From contig CM075852.1 in assembly GCA_037975125.1 (NCBI GenBank), positions 1,592,839-1,656,838 on the forward strand: a stretch of 64,000 nucleotides of DNA, read 5' to 3'. Positions 12,267 through 61,763 of this stretch are shown here, piece by piece. The notes beneath the pieces were generated by a model. That model saw only the letters and a program-made list of their open reading frames with translations, had not been told where the DNA came from and searched no databases. The position numbers and the translations under genes were made by a program. Positions within the stretch are counted from its first letter, which is position 1. Every line of letters starts with the position of its first letter. Source of the DNA: Latrodectus hesperus (lineage: Eukaryota; Arthropoda; Arachnida; Araneae; Theridiidae).

Positions 12267-13168
12267 AATTGAAGGGTTTGCTGCAAAAAGGAGGTAGCTC
12301 CAATTTTTCCAGTTTTTGGGAAACCAAAAGAAACGTTTAAAAAATTCAAATTTTAAGTTATGTAAAAATATTGTTGTTGCTTACTTTCAACTATGAAGTT
12401 TACATATTAGAACAGTATTTTCATTCAAAAAATATCGTCCAAATGTTGGTGGTACGTGGATGATTCTTGGAGCTACCTCTTTTTGCCCAAAAGAATGGAA
12501 TATGAGGAATGGAGGAACATGTTATGTCTTGGAAAAAGGTGTAAAAATAAATGGAATGTACTATTATTAGTTATTTTTTATTCAAAGAAAACTGAAAATA
12601 AAGTACAGCAAAATTATTGGTCTTACAAACAGAAAATAACATCATTTCAATCGTCACATTCTGTAACATCTGGGTCATCAGGCGCGTTGTCTGGCTGTAG
12701 TCGATTGTAGAACCGCATATCATTTTGTGCGACGTATTTTTGGTCCATCACACCTTTATATTTTGTAGCCTTGAGTGGTAGGTGTATGCTTGTTCAACAT
12801 TATAGGGGTACTGTTTTGGATGTTGAACATTCTTACTGTTTTGTTACACAGTATTCCAACACTTTCACTAGCTAAGATGTTTCCTGCATTGATGTGGGAT
12901 ATTTCATAAGTGAAAACCCTAAATTTTGTTATTAAAAACTTTTCCCTTTTGCTGCCATTAGAAATGATGTGATTTGTTTTAAGGAAGAAACCTTTTAATA
13001 AGTCAACGAAGTTAAAAATCATTTCTTGAGTAACTCTGGAAATAACGATTGGAGCTGCATCCTTTTGGTGCCAAATAAAAGAGTTTTCTTTTTGGCACAA
13101 GAAAGTGTTTATAACTCGCAACAGCTATGGGATGGAGCTACCTCCTTTTTGAAGCAAACCCTTCAATT
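12267..13168. mobile_element. Unclassified 0.9-kb segment bounded by 36-bp inverted repeats
   Basis: Sequence 12267-12302 and the inverse of 13133-13168 agree at 35 of 36 positions; both contain ggagctacctcctttttg. Related copies of that phrase occur inside at about 12467 and 13056. No target-site duplication is evident. The segment contains the broken ORF at 12650-13121. It could be a transposon derivative or a local inverted duplication. Confidence 0.5.
12650..13121 (-). pseudogene. Unrecognised ORF, probably a broken gene fragment
   Basis: The minus strand is open from 13121 (codon TTG, no Met) for about 120 codons: WHQKDAAPIVISRVTQEM, LLKGFFLKTNHI, FRVFTYEISHIN, VRMFNIQNSTPIMLNKHTP. Near 12760 a one-base shift is needed, after which it reads on through QKYVAQNDMRFYNRLQ to an acidic end (DDPDVTE) and a stop. 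Mixed hydrophobic/charged composition and the sensible ending after one shift suggest true protein ancestry. I do not recognise the family and assign no function. Confidence 0.4.
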
Positions 13169-13685
13169 GCTAGAAAAAGTCAAAATTCACAGATAATCAA
13201 AAATTTCCTTTCCGAACTGCAATCACAATTCTTAAATTACAATAGCAATGTGAAAATGGAGACAAATCAGGAAGTGAGGCCCCATTCCTTCAGAAAGCAT
13301 TCTTCTCTCCTGTTGTGGATACATGTCCTGTTTGTCCCCCTGGTTTTCTTAGATTCTCTAATAACTTGTCTTGATCTTTATGTCTTTTGATAAAAAAATG
13401 TCATCACTACCTATCTTAATGAAGTGATTGCAGAATTATTCAACATGAGAAATTTAAAACTTGTCACTAAGTATTATAAATATTTAAATGTAAGAAGCCA
13501 TATATAAAAGAAAAAATAGCTTTTCTTTATTTTTTTCCTGAAAAAAACGTTGTTTTTTTAATATAAGTTTCACTTTTTGTAAATAAACGGTTTTTATTTT
13601 CTGGGTGAGTCTAGTTATTACCTTAATTTTATTCTAAAAACTAAAAGTTTTTAATTCGTTTTGTATTATTTCACGTCAAAGTTTC
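13169..13685. other. Intergenic, no gene
   Basis: A plus-strand frame at 13127-13390 starts inside the inverted repeat and has no recognisable domain. Otherwise nothing seen. Confidence 0.45.
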
Positions 13686-13695
13686 GTATTAATAG

Positions 13696-14012
13696 TTTTT
13701 TTTTTTTTTTTTTTTAAATAACGGCGGCCACTTGGGTGACTAACCCTTCGCCACAACAAAGCCGGAAACTGCTACTCATTTGTCGTTACCCAGCGGGCAC
13801 CTGTGAACCAAGTCACGGAGGCGAGTAGCATTACCCGTGTCATACCACCACAGATCCGTTTATAGGGCGGGCCACATTCATACATCAACACACAAGAAAG
13901 GACAGAGAAACACAGAGAGATAGTAACATCCATGCCCGAACCAGGATTCGAACCCGGGACCCGCAGCTCAAGAGTCAGGAACGCTAACCACTCAGCCATT
14001 GGTCGTCAGTCG
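13696..14012 (-). mobile_element. tRNA-derived SINE, family 2 with poly(A) tail
   Basis: The minus strand has a tRNA-like head (gtggttagcgttcc, B box gggttcgaatcc), a body sharing gggcatggatgtta and cctataaacgg with family 1, a different 3' part rich in GC, and a poly(A) tail (poly(T) at 13696-13715). Perfect 10-bp duplication GTATTAATAG at 13686-13695 and 14013-14022. A 75-residue open frame on the minus strand is only this SINE read through. Confidence 0.85.
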
Positions 14013-14039
14013 GTATTAATAGTATTTTTGACATATTAG

Positions 14040-14110
14040 ACCTCTTTCACACTAGATGACTTTTTATCGTACGGTAAAAGTCGCCTAGCGCCTAGTAGGA
14101 AAGAGCCGTA
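14040..14110. mobile_element. Small hairpin MITE relic
   Basis: ctctttcacactag at the left and ctagtaggaaagag at the right form imperfect inverted ends around gactttttatcg/cggtaaaagtc. About 70 bp. No target duplication identified. Confidence 0.35.
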
Positions 14111-15890
14111 ACCCTTGAAATATTTACTAGCAATTTAAATAAAATATTGATAATTAATAAAATAATCATTATAAACATTCTTGAAGCAGCAATATTTAAT
14201 TATTTAGCTTGTGTATTTAAAAGATAAGGTTGATTATTAATGTAAGAAATACAATTAAAAGACTTTGAAAAAAATATAAGGATAATTTTTAAAGTGATGG
14301 AAACAAAGCAAATTTTGCTCTAGCTTAAATTATTTTGATAAACAAGTTTTTTCTTGAAAAACTTAGATGCCATATAATCATGTTTATTTGCTAAGTTATA
14401 TGCAGGTACATATGTCAATGTGAGTGCAAATTTTCCGACTTAAAATGAATTTCATATCGCTTGTACACGATTCCAAATGCATTTTATAAAACATATTTTT
14501 CAAGCTTTGCAAGTATAATATAAATATTATATATCTTGTTTTGGAGAACTTACCACACATACAGATATAAATGATATTATTCAAGTATAATAAGACGCTT
14601 AGTAATTTGTTATATAACTTTATTTCACCTTATATATATACATAATTACACAGAAAGGTTTGCACAGTTTACAACATAATAAAGCCATTTTATACAAAAA
14701 TCAATATATGCAAAAAAGTATTTTACATTTCAATAATTTTTGTAATTAAAAATACAATATTAAATATATTTTCAAATAATTATGAAGCACATATTTAAAA
14801 AATTATTTTAATTTCATTATTCAATATAAATTTGAGCTTTTTCTTCTTAAATATATCACTTTTAATTTGGAAAATTACATAAAATAAATAATACTATATG
14901 TAATTCATTAATTATTTACTTGCTGAAATGCACGTAAAAATAATGAATTTGTTAATTCTTGAATTCCTATCCTTAAATTGAGCATGGAAAATCTATTTTT
15001 TAATACTTTAGAAAATTTTAGTCGCGGAGAAAGTACATATTTTTTGCTTGGAATTCATTATATTTCGGTTCACAGAATAGAAAAAGAACAATTATTTTGC
15101 CCCATGATATCATAATGAATACTTATTAAATTAACTTAATACCCTCAAAAAACAGGAAAGAGAGACCGATTTTTTTAGTTTGGACTGTTAAAATAATTTA
15201 GTGATTATAAATGCCACTCGTTATCTTTCATTTTTTCTCCATCAAACATAAAAGTCAGAATTTTCTTATACCCTTGAATATGATTTTGAAAATTTTGTGA
15301 ATAATTTATAACTATTTCAAAAGACGGTTACTAGTTATTTTAATGAGAGACTTTCTTCATATATTGAATGTATTATGAATCATGGTTATTCCTTATGCAA
15401 TTATTAGCTGTACCAATCAACTCCAACTTACGCTAAACAAATAGAAACAGAAAATTTATTTTAGTTAAATTCAAATATATTATTTTATTTATTTGTATGT
15501 TAACATATGAATTTATTGTTTGGAAATAAATTTTATGATCTTCTAAACTTTCTCTTTATATAAAATTTAATGAATTTTTCAGACAAATTTCCGCACATTC
15601 TCAAAATATTGAAGTAACAGCAAATTGTATTAATTACATGAAATCTATTTTTAAGTAAAAATTATATAATGCGTTATATAGTTAATATATAGGCTTCATT
15701 TGACAATAATAATCCAACTGTCAAATGAAGTCTTTTATTAATGAGGTGCAAACTTAATTGAAAAATGTGTTATAAAATTATTAGAAAATATTTCATGGAG
15801 AAATTTAAATTTTAATTCAGGTTTACATAGTAACGTTTCCTGCAAATTTTTCACATTTAATCATAGAAAAGGAAACGACTACATTTAAGA

Positions 15891-15894
<4 letters not shown>
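14111..15894. other. Intergenic, no gene
   Basis: Very AT-rich. The only structure is a 12-bp hairpin, cttcatttgaca at 15694-15705 and its inverse at 15719-15730. Confidence 0.5.
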
Positions 15895-15926
<32 letters not shown>

Positions 15927-15947
15927 ATGTATGTATATATATATATA
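15895..15947. repeat. (TA)n/(TG)n microsatellite, left of the mariner element
   Basis: Alternating atatat, gtgtgt and gtatgt runs; the transposon at 15948 sits in this microsatellite, and (TA)n continues on its right side. Confidence 0.85.
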
Positions 15948-17543
15948 CCGGGTGATTCAAAAGTCAGGACGAAATTTAAAAAAGAATAATTCGAAAACGA
16001 ATCACGATACAAAGAATGCGGTTTACACCAAACGGATGGAAAAGAAACCGGGTTTTGTGTGGCAATGAAAAAATAGTTCTGTTGGCGACTAACAGATGGC
16101 GCTGTCGGATTTCTGATGTAGGATTATGCAAACCAACAAACGATATAAAAAGAAGCAACTGCAGCAGGTAATGGTAGCCGAAGCTGGTATGCATCGAAAT
16201 GCTGTCCATAGTTGAGAAAGCCCTCTTAGTTAAACTGTTTTATAAGAATTCGGAAAGTGCCATTGCGGCATTGCGAGCATATCGTTACATGAAGGGTATG
16301 CAAGATAGCAAAGGACCAATAACGTCTTCTGCATTGAACAAAATTGTGAAAAAATTTGAAGCTACAGGTTCTTTGGCGTCACGTCAAAGAAGTGGACGTC
16401 CCTCAACTGCAGCTGCTGTTGCCACGACAGTGGAGCAGACGGTGCAAGCCATGTCAGCGGTTGCTGCACATGGGGAGTGCAGTGCTCGAGAAGATTCGAG
16501 GCAGACATGAATGTCATACGGAAGTGTCTGGAGAGCGCTGCGAGTAACTTTGCAACGGTATCCCTATAAGTTGCACCATAACCAAGAACTCCTGACTTCG
16601 ACTCTCGCCAACCTTTTGCGAATTTGGTCTTCAATAAGATGGAGGAGCAGCACGACTGGCTTCACACTGTGCTTTGGACGGATGAAGCATATTTCAAACT
16701 CTCTGGCGCTGTTAACACCCACAATTGTCGAGTGTGGACCACAGAAAATCCACATGCATTTGTTGAGGTACCCTTGCAACAGCCTAAAGTGACAGTCTGG
16801 TGTGGCTTCACTGCTGATTTCATAATTGGTCCATTTTTTCGAGGAAGTCACACAGACAGGTTTCCAAACAGTTTCTGTCACCGGTAAGCGATATCTAGCA
16901 CTGTTACAGAACAGCATTATTCCTGAACTGCAAGCGCGACAGGCACTCCAAACAGTCGCCTTTATGCGAGATGGAGCACCACCTCATATTGTTCCTGCCT
17001 GTGCAACGCCTGCTACGCTCAACATTTGGGAAGGATGCGACCATTATCAGTCGCTACTTTAATCACGCATGGCCTCCAAGATCTCCCGATCTCACACCCT
17101 GTGACTTTTGGCTGTGGGGCTTCTTGAAGTCAAAAGTGTACCGTGATCAACCGGCATCACTAGCGGTACTGAAAGATGCCATCCGCCAAAATGTGTCTGC
17201 CATAACGCAAGAAATGCTACTAAATGCTGTGAATGGTGTGGTAACTCGTCTCACAGCCTTACTTCTGAATGATAGACAGCACATTGAAAATTTACTGTAG
17301 TAAGTACTAATTAACTGTAATTAATCTGACTTCATTAATCATTGTTTCACTTGTAAATCATATTTTGTTGCAATAAAGCACTATAGCGCCATCTGTTGAT
17401 AGCCAACAGAACTATTTTTTTGTTCATTGCCACACAAAACCCGGATTTTTTTACATCCGTTTGGTGCAAACCGCATCTTTGTATCGTGATTCGTTTTCGA
17501 ATTATTCATTTTTAAAGTTCGTCCTGACTTTTGGATCACCCGG
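15948..17543 (+). mobile_element. Mariner/Tc1-superfamily transposon with long terminal inverted repeats
   Basis: Left end ccgggtgattcaaaagtcag at 15948 and the inverse of the right end at 17543 start alike. The similarity continues for about 157 bp (15948-16103 against 17385-17543), including gaataattcgaaaacgaatc and cagatggcgct. The element is 1596 bp and lies in a TA-rich microsatellite, so the TA target duplication cannot be told apart. It encloses a disabled transposase. Confidence 0.9.
16199..17300 (+). pseudogene. Transposase (DDE, mariner/Tc1 superfamily), disabled
   Basis: N-terminal helix-turn-helix region (EKALLVKLFYKNSESAIAAL, then SLASRQRSGRPS) at 16199-16510, a stop at 16508-16510, continuation SYGSVWRALRVTLQRYPYKL, then a frame change to LWTDEAYFKLSG (first catalytic Asp) from 16624. 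Another change leads to FMRDGAPPH (second Asp) about 16960-16990, and a third to HAWPPRSPDLTPCDFWLWG and a full C-terminus ending at 17300. One stop and three frameshifts mean it is dead. About 43 residues separate the second and third catalytic Asp if the third is the Asp of PCDF; the frameshift between them leaves this uncertain by one. Confidence 0.88.
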
Positions 17544-17660
<117 letters not shown>

Positions 17661-17769
17661 TAAGAAAATGGAATGAGAGTTCTTTGATAATGTAACCTAT
17701 TTAATACAATTCTAAATTTATGAATGTTCCCTTATTTTATCCTTATACTGAAGTTATAGGTGTCAGTGA

Positions 17770-19998
17770 ATTAAGGCCATTCTTATACGTGTGGCGGAAG
17801 CCATACAGGGTCTTATGCTGGTTGTCCACAACCCCCAACTAACAAGAAACATTTCAGGAAAAACAGGTAAACAATAATTATGTAAGAACAGGATCCTCTT
17901 TCGCAAACATAGTCTCAGGCAAAACAAGCAGTAAGCAAACCACGTCCACCCCCATCCCCCATATCGACAATGTTGACAATGTACAAAGTATAATTAAGTT
18001 AATGAACGAAATCACAATATAATTTGCCAAGCCTTCCCTAACCTAATTAAGCAGTTCCCCTACTTGTGGAAATGCTCAACACCTTTCTGACAAATTACAC
18101 ATATCATTAAAATCTCTCAGTCATAATAATATCAATAATGAATAATAGACCCAAACTAAATTTAAAAATCATGTACTGGAGCTCAAATGGCATAATTAAC
18201 AAGTTTACTGAATTTAAAAACTTCGTAATGATAATTGCCCAGGCGTTATTCTACTTCAGAAAACTCGTTTAACTACAAAAAACAAATTCACCATCCCAAA
18301 CTACAGTACCTATAGAAATGACAGAGTTGTCGTATATGGTGGTACACAGGCTCTAATCAAAAGCAAAATTCTCCACGTCACTCACCCATTACTACTCCCG
18401 AAGTGAGAGTGGTGGAAGCTACAATAATTAAAATTCATCAAAACAATAATAATGACTTGGCTATCGCCTCAGTATACACCCCCCACGCCTGTTGAGGGCA
18501 ACAATTAACTGATGACTTACAGAAACTTATATCAGCATATAATAGCATTATTCTGGCCGGTACATCAACGCCAAACACAGAGAATTGGGGGTGTAAATAT
18601 GAAAATAATACTGGTCTTCAGATTAAAGCACTAATTGATACCATCCATGTTAACTTATTTCAACCTGACAAACACTCGCATTATGGAAATAAGTATGGGA
18701 ACTTTATTGATCTAATTATGGTAAACAGCGCCCTCCTTTCCTGCTGATATCACTTCGGTGGAAGATCTTCCACCTGACCACTATCCAGTAGTTGTAAACT
18801 TCGGTAACATAAACAATGATAAAGATAAATTCACCAAAATAACTATAAATTGGAAAAAAAATTTAGAGCCGCAATCAACTATCAAATCCCCGTTAATAAT
18901 ATACACAATGGTAACACCCCTAGCGAGATTGATAGAAACGTAACTTTTATTACTAACGTAATTCAAAGAGCTCTCTAATCAAACAGTACTGCAATTGAAA
19001 CAAAAAGTAATAATAGTCTCTCTAAAAATATTCTTAATTTAATTAAACAAAGAAATAGGCTCAGAAAACATAATATCAAACTTATCGTATCCCTGATATC
19101 AAGCGCAAAATATGTTCGTTTAAGAAATACAATTAAAAATGAAATCGATGCTCATAATAACAAAACCCGGAGTGATTACCTAATCAAACTTAATCTTGAA
19201 GACAAATCATTTTGGTATGCAGTCAGAAAAGCCAAAACAGATAAACAGTCCTTCCCTCTTCTAAGAGATGGCTCCACTGTCGCAAAATCAAATGCAGAAA
19301 AATCCGAGCTTATTGTTAATAGTCTCCTGGCCTAATTAAAATTAAGCGACTTAGGAAGTTTAGCACATCAATCAAATATTGAAAACCAGATACTAAATTA
19401 CCTAAATTCAGGGAAACAGAATAATTGGTGGAATTCTGAAACAGTTAAAGCATCAGAAGTAGAAGATGCTATTTTTATAGCTTAAAACCGAACAAAAGCC
19501 CAGGGAGAGGTGCAGTTTCAAACAAAGTAATAAGGCAACTTCCAATTGTTGCAGTTTGCTACATTACGAACATCATCTGATGCTTGGAAAAGGGCACTGG
19601 TTGTACCCATAAAAAAACCCGAGAAAAATGCGCAGATGCCATCCAGCTATCGATCAATTTCACTGCTACCCTCGTTAGCGAAACTAGCAGAAAAATTTAT
19701 TCTCCAAAAACTCCAGCATTTTGAAGATACAAACAAAGTAGTAATTCCCCAACAATTTGGTTTTCGTAAAAAATTATCTACTTCCCACCAGCTTCTGAGA
19801 ACAGCGGAAAAGATCGCAGGATCACTCATCAACAAACACTCAATAGGGGCTCTTTTAATCGACAGTGAAAAAGCTTTTGACCGCGTTTGGCATGCGGGTC
19901 TGATCTACAAACTTACTCAATATAAATTTCCCACACAACTTATTTTACTTATTGAAAAATACATCGATCATAGAACCTTCCAGGTCTATAAAAAATAG
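17770..19998 (+). pseudogene. Jockey-type LINE, Gag end to start of reverse transcriptase, 3'-truncated
   Basis: A zinc-knuckle-like CGGSHTGSYAGCP at about 17790-17830 marks the end of Gag. ORF2 starts near 18140 (LNLKIMYWSSNGIINKFTEF) with an endonuclease that reads on in fragments (YRNDRVVVYGG; NSIILAGTSTPN; HYGNKYGNFIDLIM), broken by stops and shifts. The RT begins in the open frame 19546-19998: ALVVPIKKPEKNAQMPSSYR, VVIPQQFGFRKKLSTSHQLL, IDSEKAFDRVWH. It stops before the FADD motif and the 3' UTR. The protein matches the minus copy at 10640-11834 closely. Confidence 0.88.
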
Positions 19999-20339
19999 AA
20001 TAAATTCATTCTATAGAATAAGAAACTATTTCATTGCCATATTTGATTATCTTACGATTACGATGAAGATACATGATAAATAATGATGATAATAGCAGAA
20101 TACACACACAATAATTTTGCGTTTTAAGCAAATTAAAAATTTGTTTCCTTTCTACATGCGTATTTATCAAAGTGGATAATTAGAAATTTATTTTCGGGTT
20201 TTCTCCTTTGAAACATGTGAATACGACCCGTTTACATGTTATGTGTTCAAATGCCTTAAAAGCTTATAATGGTCATGAATAATCAAAGTTTCCTGTTCGA
20301 TATTTTTAAAAGTTACTAGTAAAAAAATTACCAAAAGTT
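19999..20339. other. Intergenic, no gene
   Basis: Nothing recognisable. Confidence 0.45.
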
Positions 20340-20595
20340 TTTGAGAGGTCAGCCTAACATTGTTGTAAAATACTGCGGTGTCAACAGCATTAGTTGCCTT
20401 CCGAGAAGACTTTTGACAGTAGAGGAGGAAACTTGGAAAAATTCTCAAATTCTCACCGCAATAGACTTCAACATAGAAGGCAAACGAACAGCATCCAACT
20501 CTCAACAGCGGCTGGGCTCGAACACAGGACCCTTCGCTCTGAAGAGCGATGTTTCCAACTTGGTCAAGTGAGTTTGCACTAAAAGTTTTGTAAAG
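20340..20595 (-). mobile_element. Old SINE-like repeat (possible)
   Basis: GC-richer block with ggctgggctcgaacacagga, which on the minus strand resembles a tRNA B box, next to a head-like ccaacttggtcaag. The block gaggaaacttggaaaaattc loosely matches one at about 21390. Overlapping open frames here on both strands are not convincing genes. Confidence 0.35.
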
Positions 20596-21320
20596 CATTT
20601 ATATCCTTTCCTATTACAGTTTTTATCATAAATAAATTATAAATATTTAACATTATAAATGGTGAAATATAACCAGCAAATTACAAATGCGATGTCCAGG
20701 TTTCATCAGAGGTTCGTAAAAAAATTAGAGTTAAATAATTTTATGAATGTGAATACTTAAATAAAAATACATATCAAAGTCAAAATTGAGGGAATGGATT
20801 TCTGATGGTGCCATCTATCGGAGGAATCTTAGAGCAAAGACGTACTTTCTCCTTCGTGGTGCTCTAATTAAACGAAACTATTCAGATTGAACAAGCTAGC
20901 GAGCTTGGTTTGTTCATGTGTTGGTTGGTTGATGTCATGTCCATTCAATCGAATGGAGAATCACATGGAGAAATCAAGTCGAATTCCTCCATGTGCCTTT
21001 ATAGAGATTTCCCTGAAAGTGAATTTCTTCAATGGCCAGTAAATTTTTTATGATGGCCGGGTATTGTTAAGAATGAAGCGTCATAAGTAACACAACAATA
21101 AAAATTTAAGTGTTTATATATTTCATGAGTGCCTTTGGGGTCGATACTTATTATCAGGGAGTAAAGCAAGCACAGTTTAAAATTTTCTACTTCAATTATT
21201 AGTATTTAAAAATTAAATAAATATAATAACATTGAAATCCATGTATAACTTAAAACATATAACACCAATACTTTATTTTACATGCATAATGGACCAAAGT
21301 TCGTTGTAAGGCAAATTTAG
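20596..21320. other. Intergenic, no gene
   Basis: No gene. Contains ggtgccatctatcgg at about 20808, a motif also seen in transposon ends elsewhere in the window. Confidence 0.4.
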
Positions 21321-21515
21321 CATCAACCCTGAAAATTACTTCCCAGGGGAATTTTCTATATATAGAGGATGCATTCATTTGTGTCACAAGGGAGAAAATC
21401 AGAAAAACTCCAAATCAACCAACTCGACGAATGTACATTCATGAGGCTGAAAAGTAACGTCCATCTCCCGTTGTTCAATAATGGCTGGGATCGAAGCCGA
21501 GAGCTTAGTCTCCAA
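21321..21515 (-). mobile_element. Old SINE-like repeat, similar to 20340-20595 (possible)
   Basis: agggagaaaatcagaaaaactc and aatggctgggatcgaagccg parallel the order of blocks in the repeat at 20340. The B-box-like gggatcgaagcc is degenerate. Confidence 0.3.
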
Positions 21516-21940
21516 AATAATAATTTTATATAATTTTTAATTTGGATTAGAAACATAGAAAAGATGAATCTTTAATTTACTTCAAAAGTATGATCTAAAT
21601 TCATTTCTGTAGTTCATTCTAGCATTTATTCCGACAATTTTTGTATTGTAAATTTCTTGGAGCTATATGCTAAATACACAAAAAACTGAAATTAAGGACA
21701 AAAACTTAACCAGTACAAAGACATCGGTACAATATTAGCTTTGCGCTTTGAAAAGAAAACTTTTTTTCATTTGAAAAAATGTTAGTACTATTAAATTGTA
21801 AATACTTTTTTTTTTTTTTTTTTTTTTTTTGCTAAGCAATTAGAAATATTTAGTATTCTGAATCGATTAATATTTTGGAGCTATTAATGGTGAAAGCGAA
21901 AATTTCGATTTGCCCTTAAAAAAAGATTATGAAATTTTAT
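21516..21940. other. Intergenic, poly(T) tract, no gene
   Basis: Includes a poly(T) run at about 21808-21830, the possible tail of an old minus-strand retroposon. No gene. Confidence 0.4.
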
Positions 21941-22104
21941 TTGTGATTCAACGGTCATGTTTTTGTGTACACAATGTCTAATCGAATCAGGACCTTCAAC
22001 ACAGTATGAATTCCAAAGAACTACAAATATTTTTGCTCAAGGTGGGATTCGAGCTCACTAACTGTGGAACCGAAGACAAGAGCATGGTCACCAGAGCTGG
22101 CAGA
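21941..22104 (-). mobile_element. tRNA-derived SINE, family 3, diverged copy
   Basis: Shares ttcaacggtcat, aaggtgggattcgagctcac and gaaccgaagacaagagc with the good copies at 32892 and 36209, in minus orientation. The head end is degraded. Confidence 0.75.
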
Positions 22105-23052
22105 TAGCTGCAAGGTTTTAATGAAGTTGTCTACGTAATATCAATTTTTATTCAGTCTAAGCTCTATAGAAATTGTCAATATTTGTACTTTCGCCTATTT
22201 AAAATAATCTGATTTAAGTTATTAAATATTATATATAAATTAATAAAAATATTAAGCAACGATAGTTTTTAAAACTTATAAATATGAAAAATGTTCTAAA
22301 TTAAAATAAAAAGGATTAATAAAGTATAAATAAATTCTTATACTTAAAAGCATGCTAAACTGTAAACATTTGAAGAATATTAACAGTTCAAAAATAAAAT
22401 ATTTGAACTGAATGCGAAAAAATTATATTAACTATTAATATATTATAGAAAAATATATGTACACATTACTCTATAATATACTAATAGTACAATGTACAAA
22501 CTATTAGTATAAATAGAAAAAATTATTTTAGAAAATTCCAGTTCAAAAAGAATCGATTTTAATAAGTTGGTAGAAAATGTATTTTTATTAAATAATATTA
22601 ATGGCATATTTATGGTTTCATTAAATAATTACATAACTTTTATTTGTTTAAAAGGAAATTAATGGAAATTCATAAAATCCCAGTGTAATTTTAGAATATT
22701 TTCGAACATGTTTACCTAAATGGTTTATTTAAGTTTGAGAGAATAATAAAGTGACGTCATAAGAGATAAAAAAATTTGTAAGAAATAGGATTTATTATTT
22801 CAAGAATATTTGAAATATATTTTTCTGCTTTCTTCAGGCACATATTCTGCAAGGATATTTTTAACTTTTCTTGGTTTCTTCTCTTGATACTCGTAAATAC
22901 AGCTCACCAGCTGTAAAAAGCTTGCCCATAACGCAACATGCAATAGTTGTTCAAATGCTTTGCAACGGCCAAAAGCCGTAAAGATCATCCATTCCACAGT
23001 GTCCAAACAACTATCTGAAAAATGATTCACATTTGTTTTCTACTTTTCGTGA
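22105..23052. other. Intergenic, no gene
   Basis: AT-rich. A minus-strand frame at 22800-23030 (76 codons) has higher GC and a Cys-rich middle, but no motif I recognise and no supporting splice context; not called. Confidence 0.4.
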
Positions 23053-23222
23053 TTTGTTTTGTCACTCAACGGTCATTTCTTGTTAGGCATGAAGGATAAT
23101 TAGACAGGGAAGTACAGTATAAAGTGATTTCTGAACCTCGATAAGCATCCACATCCCACATTCGAACCCACTAATTGTTAAATTGACTGTCAGAACATTA
23201 ACTATTCGACTGCCAACTCGGC
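23053..23222 (-). mobile_element. tRNA-derived SINE, family 3, diverged copy
   Basis: tttgttttgtcactcaacggtc at the tail side, gatttctgaacctcg in the body, cattcgaacccac as B box and tgccaactcggc at the head, all matching the copy at 32892-33069 with many changes. Confidence 0.75.
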
Positions 23223-24086
23223 GCCTGCTTGCGCAAAAACTAATTTTATTTATAGTAAGCAAATTTCTTAGAATTTTTTCCCGTAAATCTTAGTAAGAAG
23301 AGAGTATTTTTAATTATCATTTTGTATCATATATTGTTTTATCTTCCCTTTTTTCCTCTTTCTTTGCACAATTCATTTTTGCAAATCGCAGATATTTATG
23401 GGATTCAAACATTTATTTATTTCCATAAATATGTGAAAAAATATTTGAATGAGGAAATTGTTCTCTTGTTTTTTGAAGCACCTTAAGAAGTCGAAATTTA
23501 AGAAGACGGTTCAATAAGTCTTAATTTTACAGCGGCATAAATCCATTACTATTGGCTTGTGATGTCATCACTTACGACATCAAGTCACCTCTAACTATCT
23601 TATATATAGTTTAATACAGCAACAATACGTTGATTCTTTTCCAGGACCATGGCATTACTCTTCATCACACATTATATTTGTAATAAATTTTCAATAAGAT
23701 AATGAAAAGTTACATACTGCTGGTACATCTTGCTGGACTGCATCAATGTGGTTAATATTCTTCTTACCTTCAGATTACATGATCAACATTTAGATTTGGA
23801 CCTCTCAAAACGTCACAAATTTTTGAACAAAATCGATACGTGCATCACATAATGTAATGAAAAATGACATTAGAAATCTTCATCTCTTTGTCTTAATGTA
23901 TACATAGAAGCTTTCACTGTTGTCAGAAACGATTTCCCTACCATTAATTTGAACATTTATATTTCAATTTTCGCCAATGACGAGTTCTATGATCTTAAAA
24001 TTTTAATTATTTCAATAATTTTATATGAATTGAGCAGTACACATTTTTATATTCAAGAAAAATAATATTAAAAGAGCTTTTATACG
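23223..24086. other. Intergenic, no gene
   Basis: AT-rich; nothing recognisable. Confidence 0.45.
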
Positions 24087-61743
<37,657 letters not shown>

Positions 61744-61757
61744 TATATATGATTTAA

Positions 61758-61763
61758 AATAAA
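61758..61763 (+). promoter_or_regulatory. Polyadenylation signal AATAAA of LTA4H
   Basis: AATAAA lies 14 nt after the stop codon, with a T/GT-rich stretch (cttgtgtttatt) about 15-30 nt further on. This predicts a very short 3' UTR. AATAAA is common by chance in such AT-rich DNA, so a later site could also be used. Confidence 0.45.

Noticed and set aside
13772..13999. 75-residue minus-strand ORF
   Set aside because: It is the SINE of family 2 read through, with the B box translated as part of the frame.
22800..23030. 76-residue minus-strand ORF as a small gene
   Set aside because: There is no recognisable motif, no splice or polyadenylation context, and flanks are repeats; evidence is too thin.
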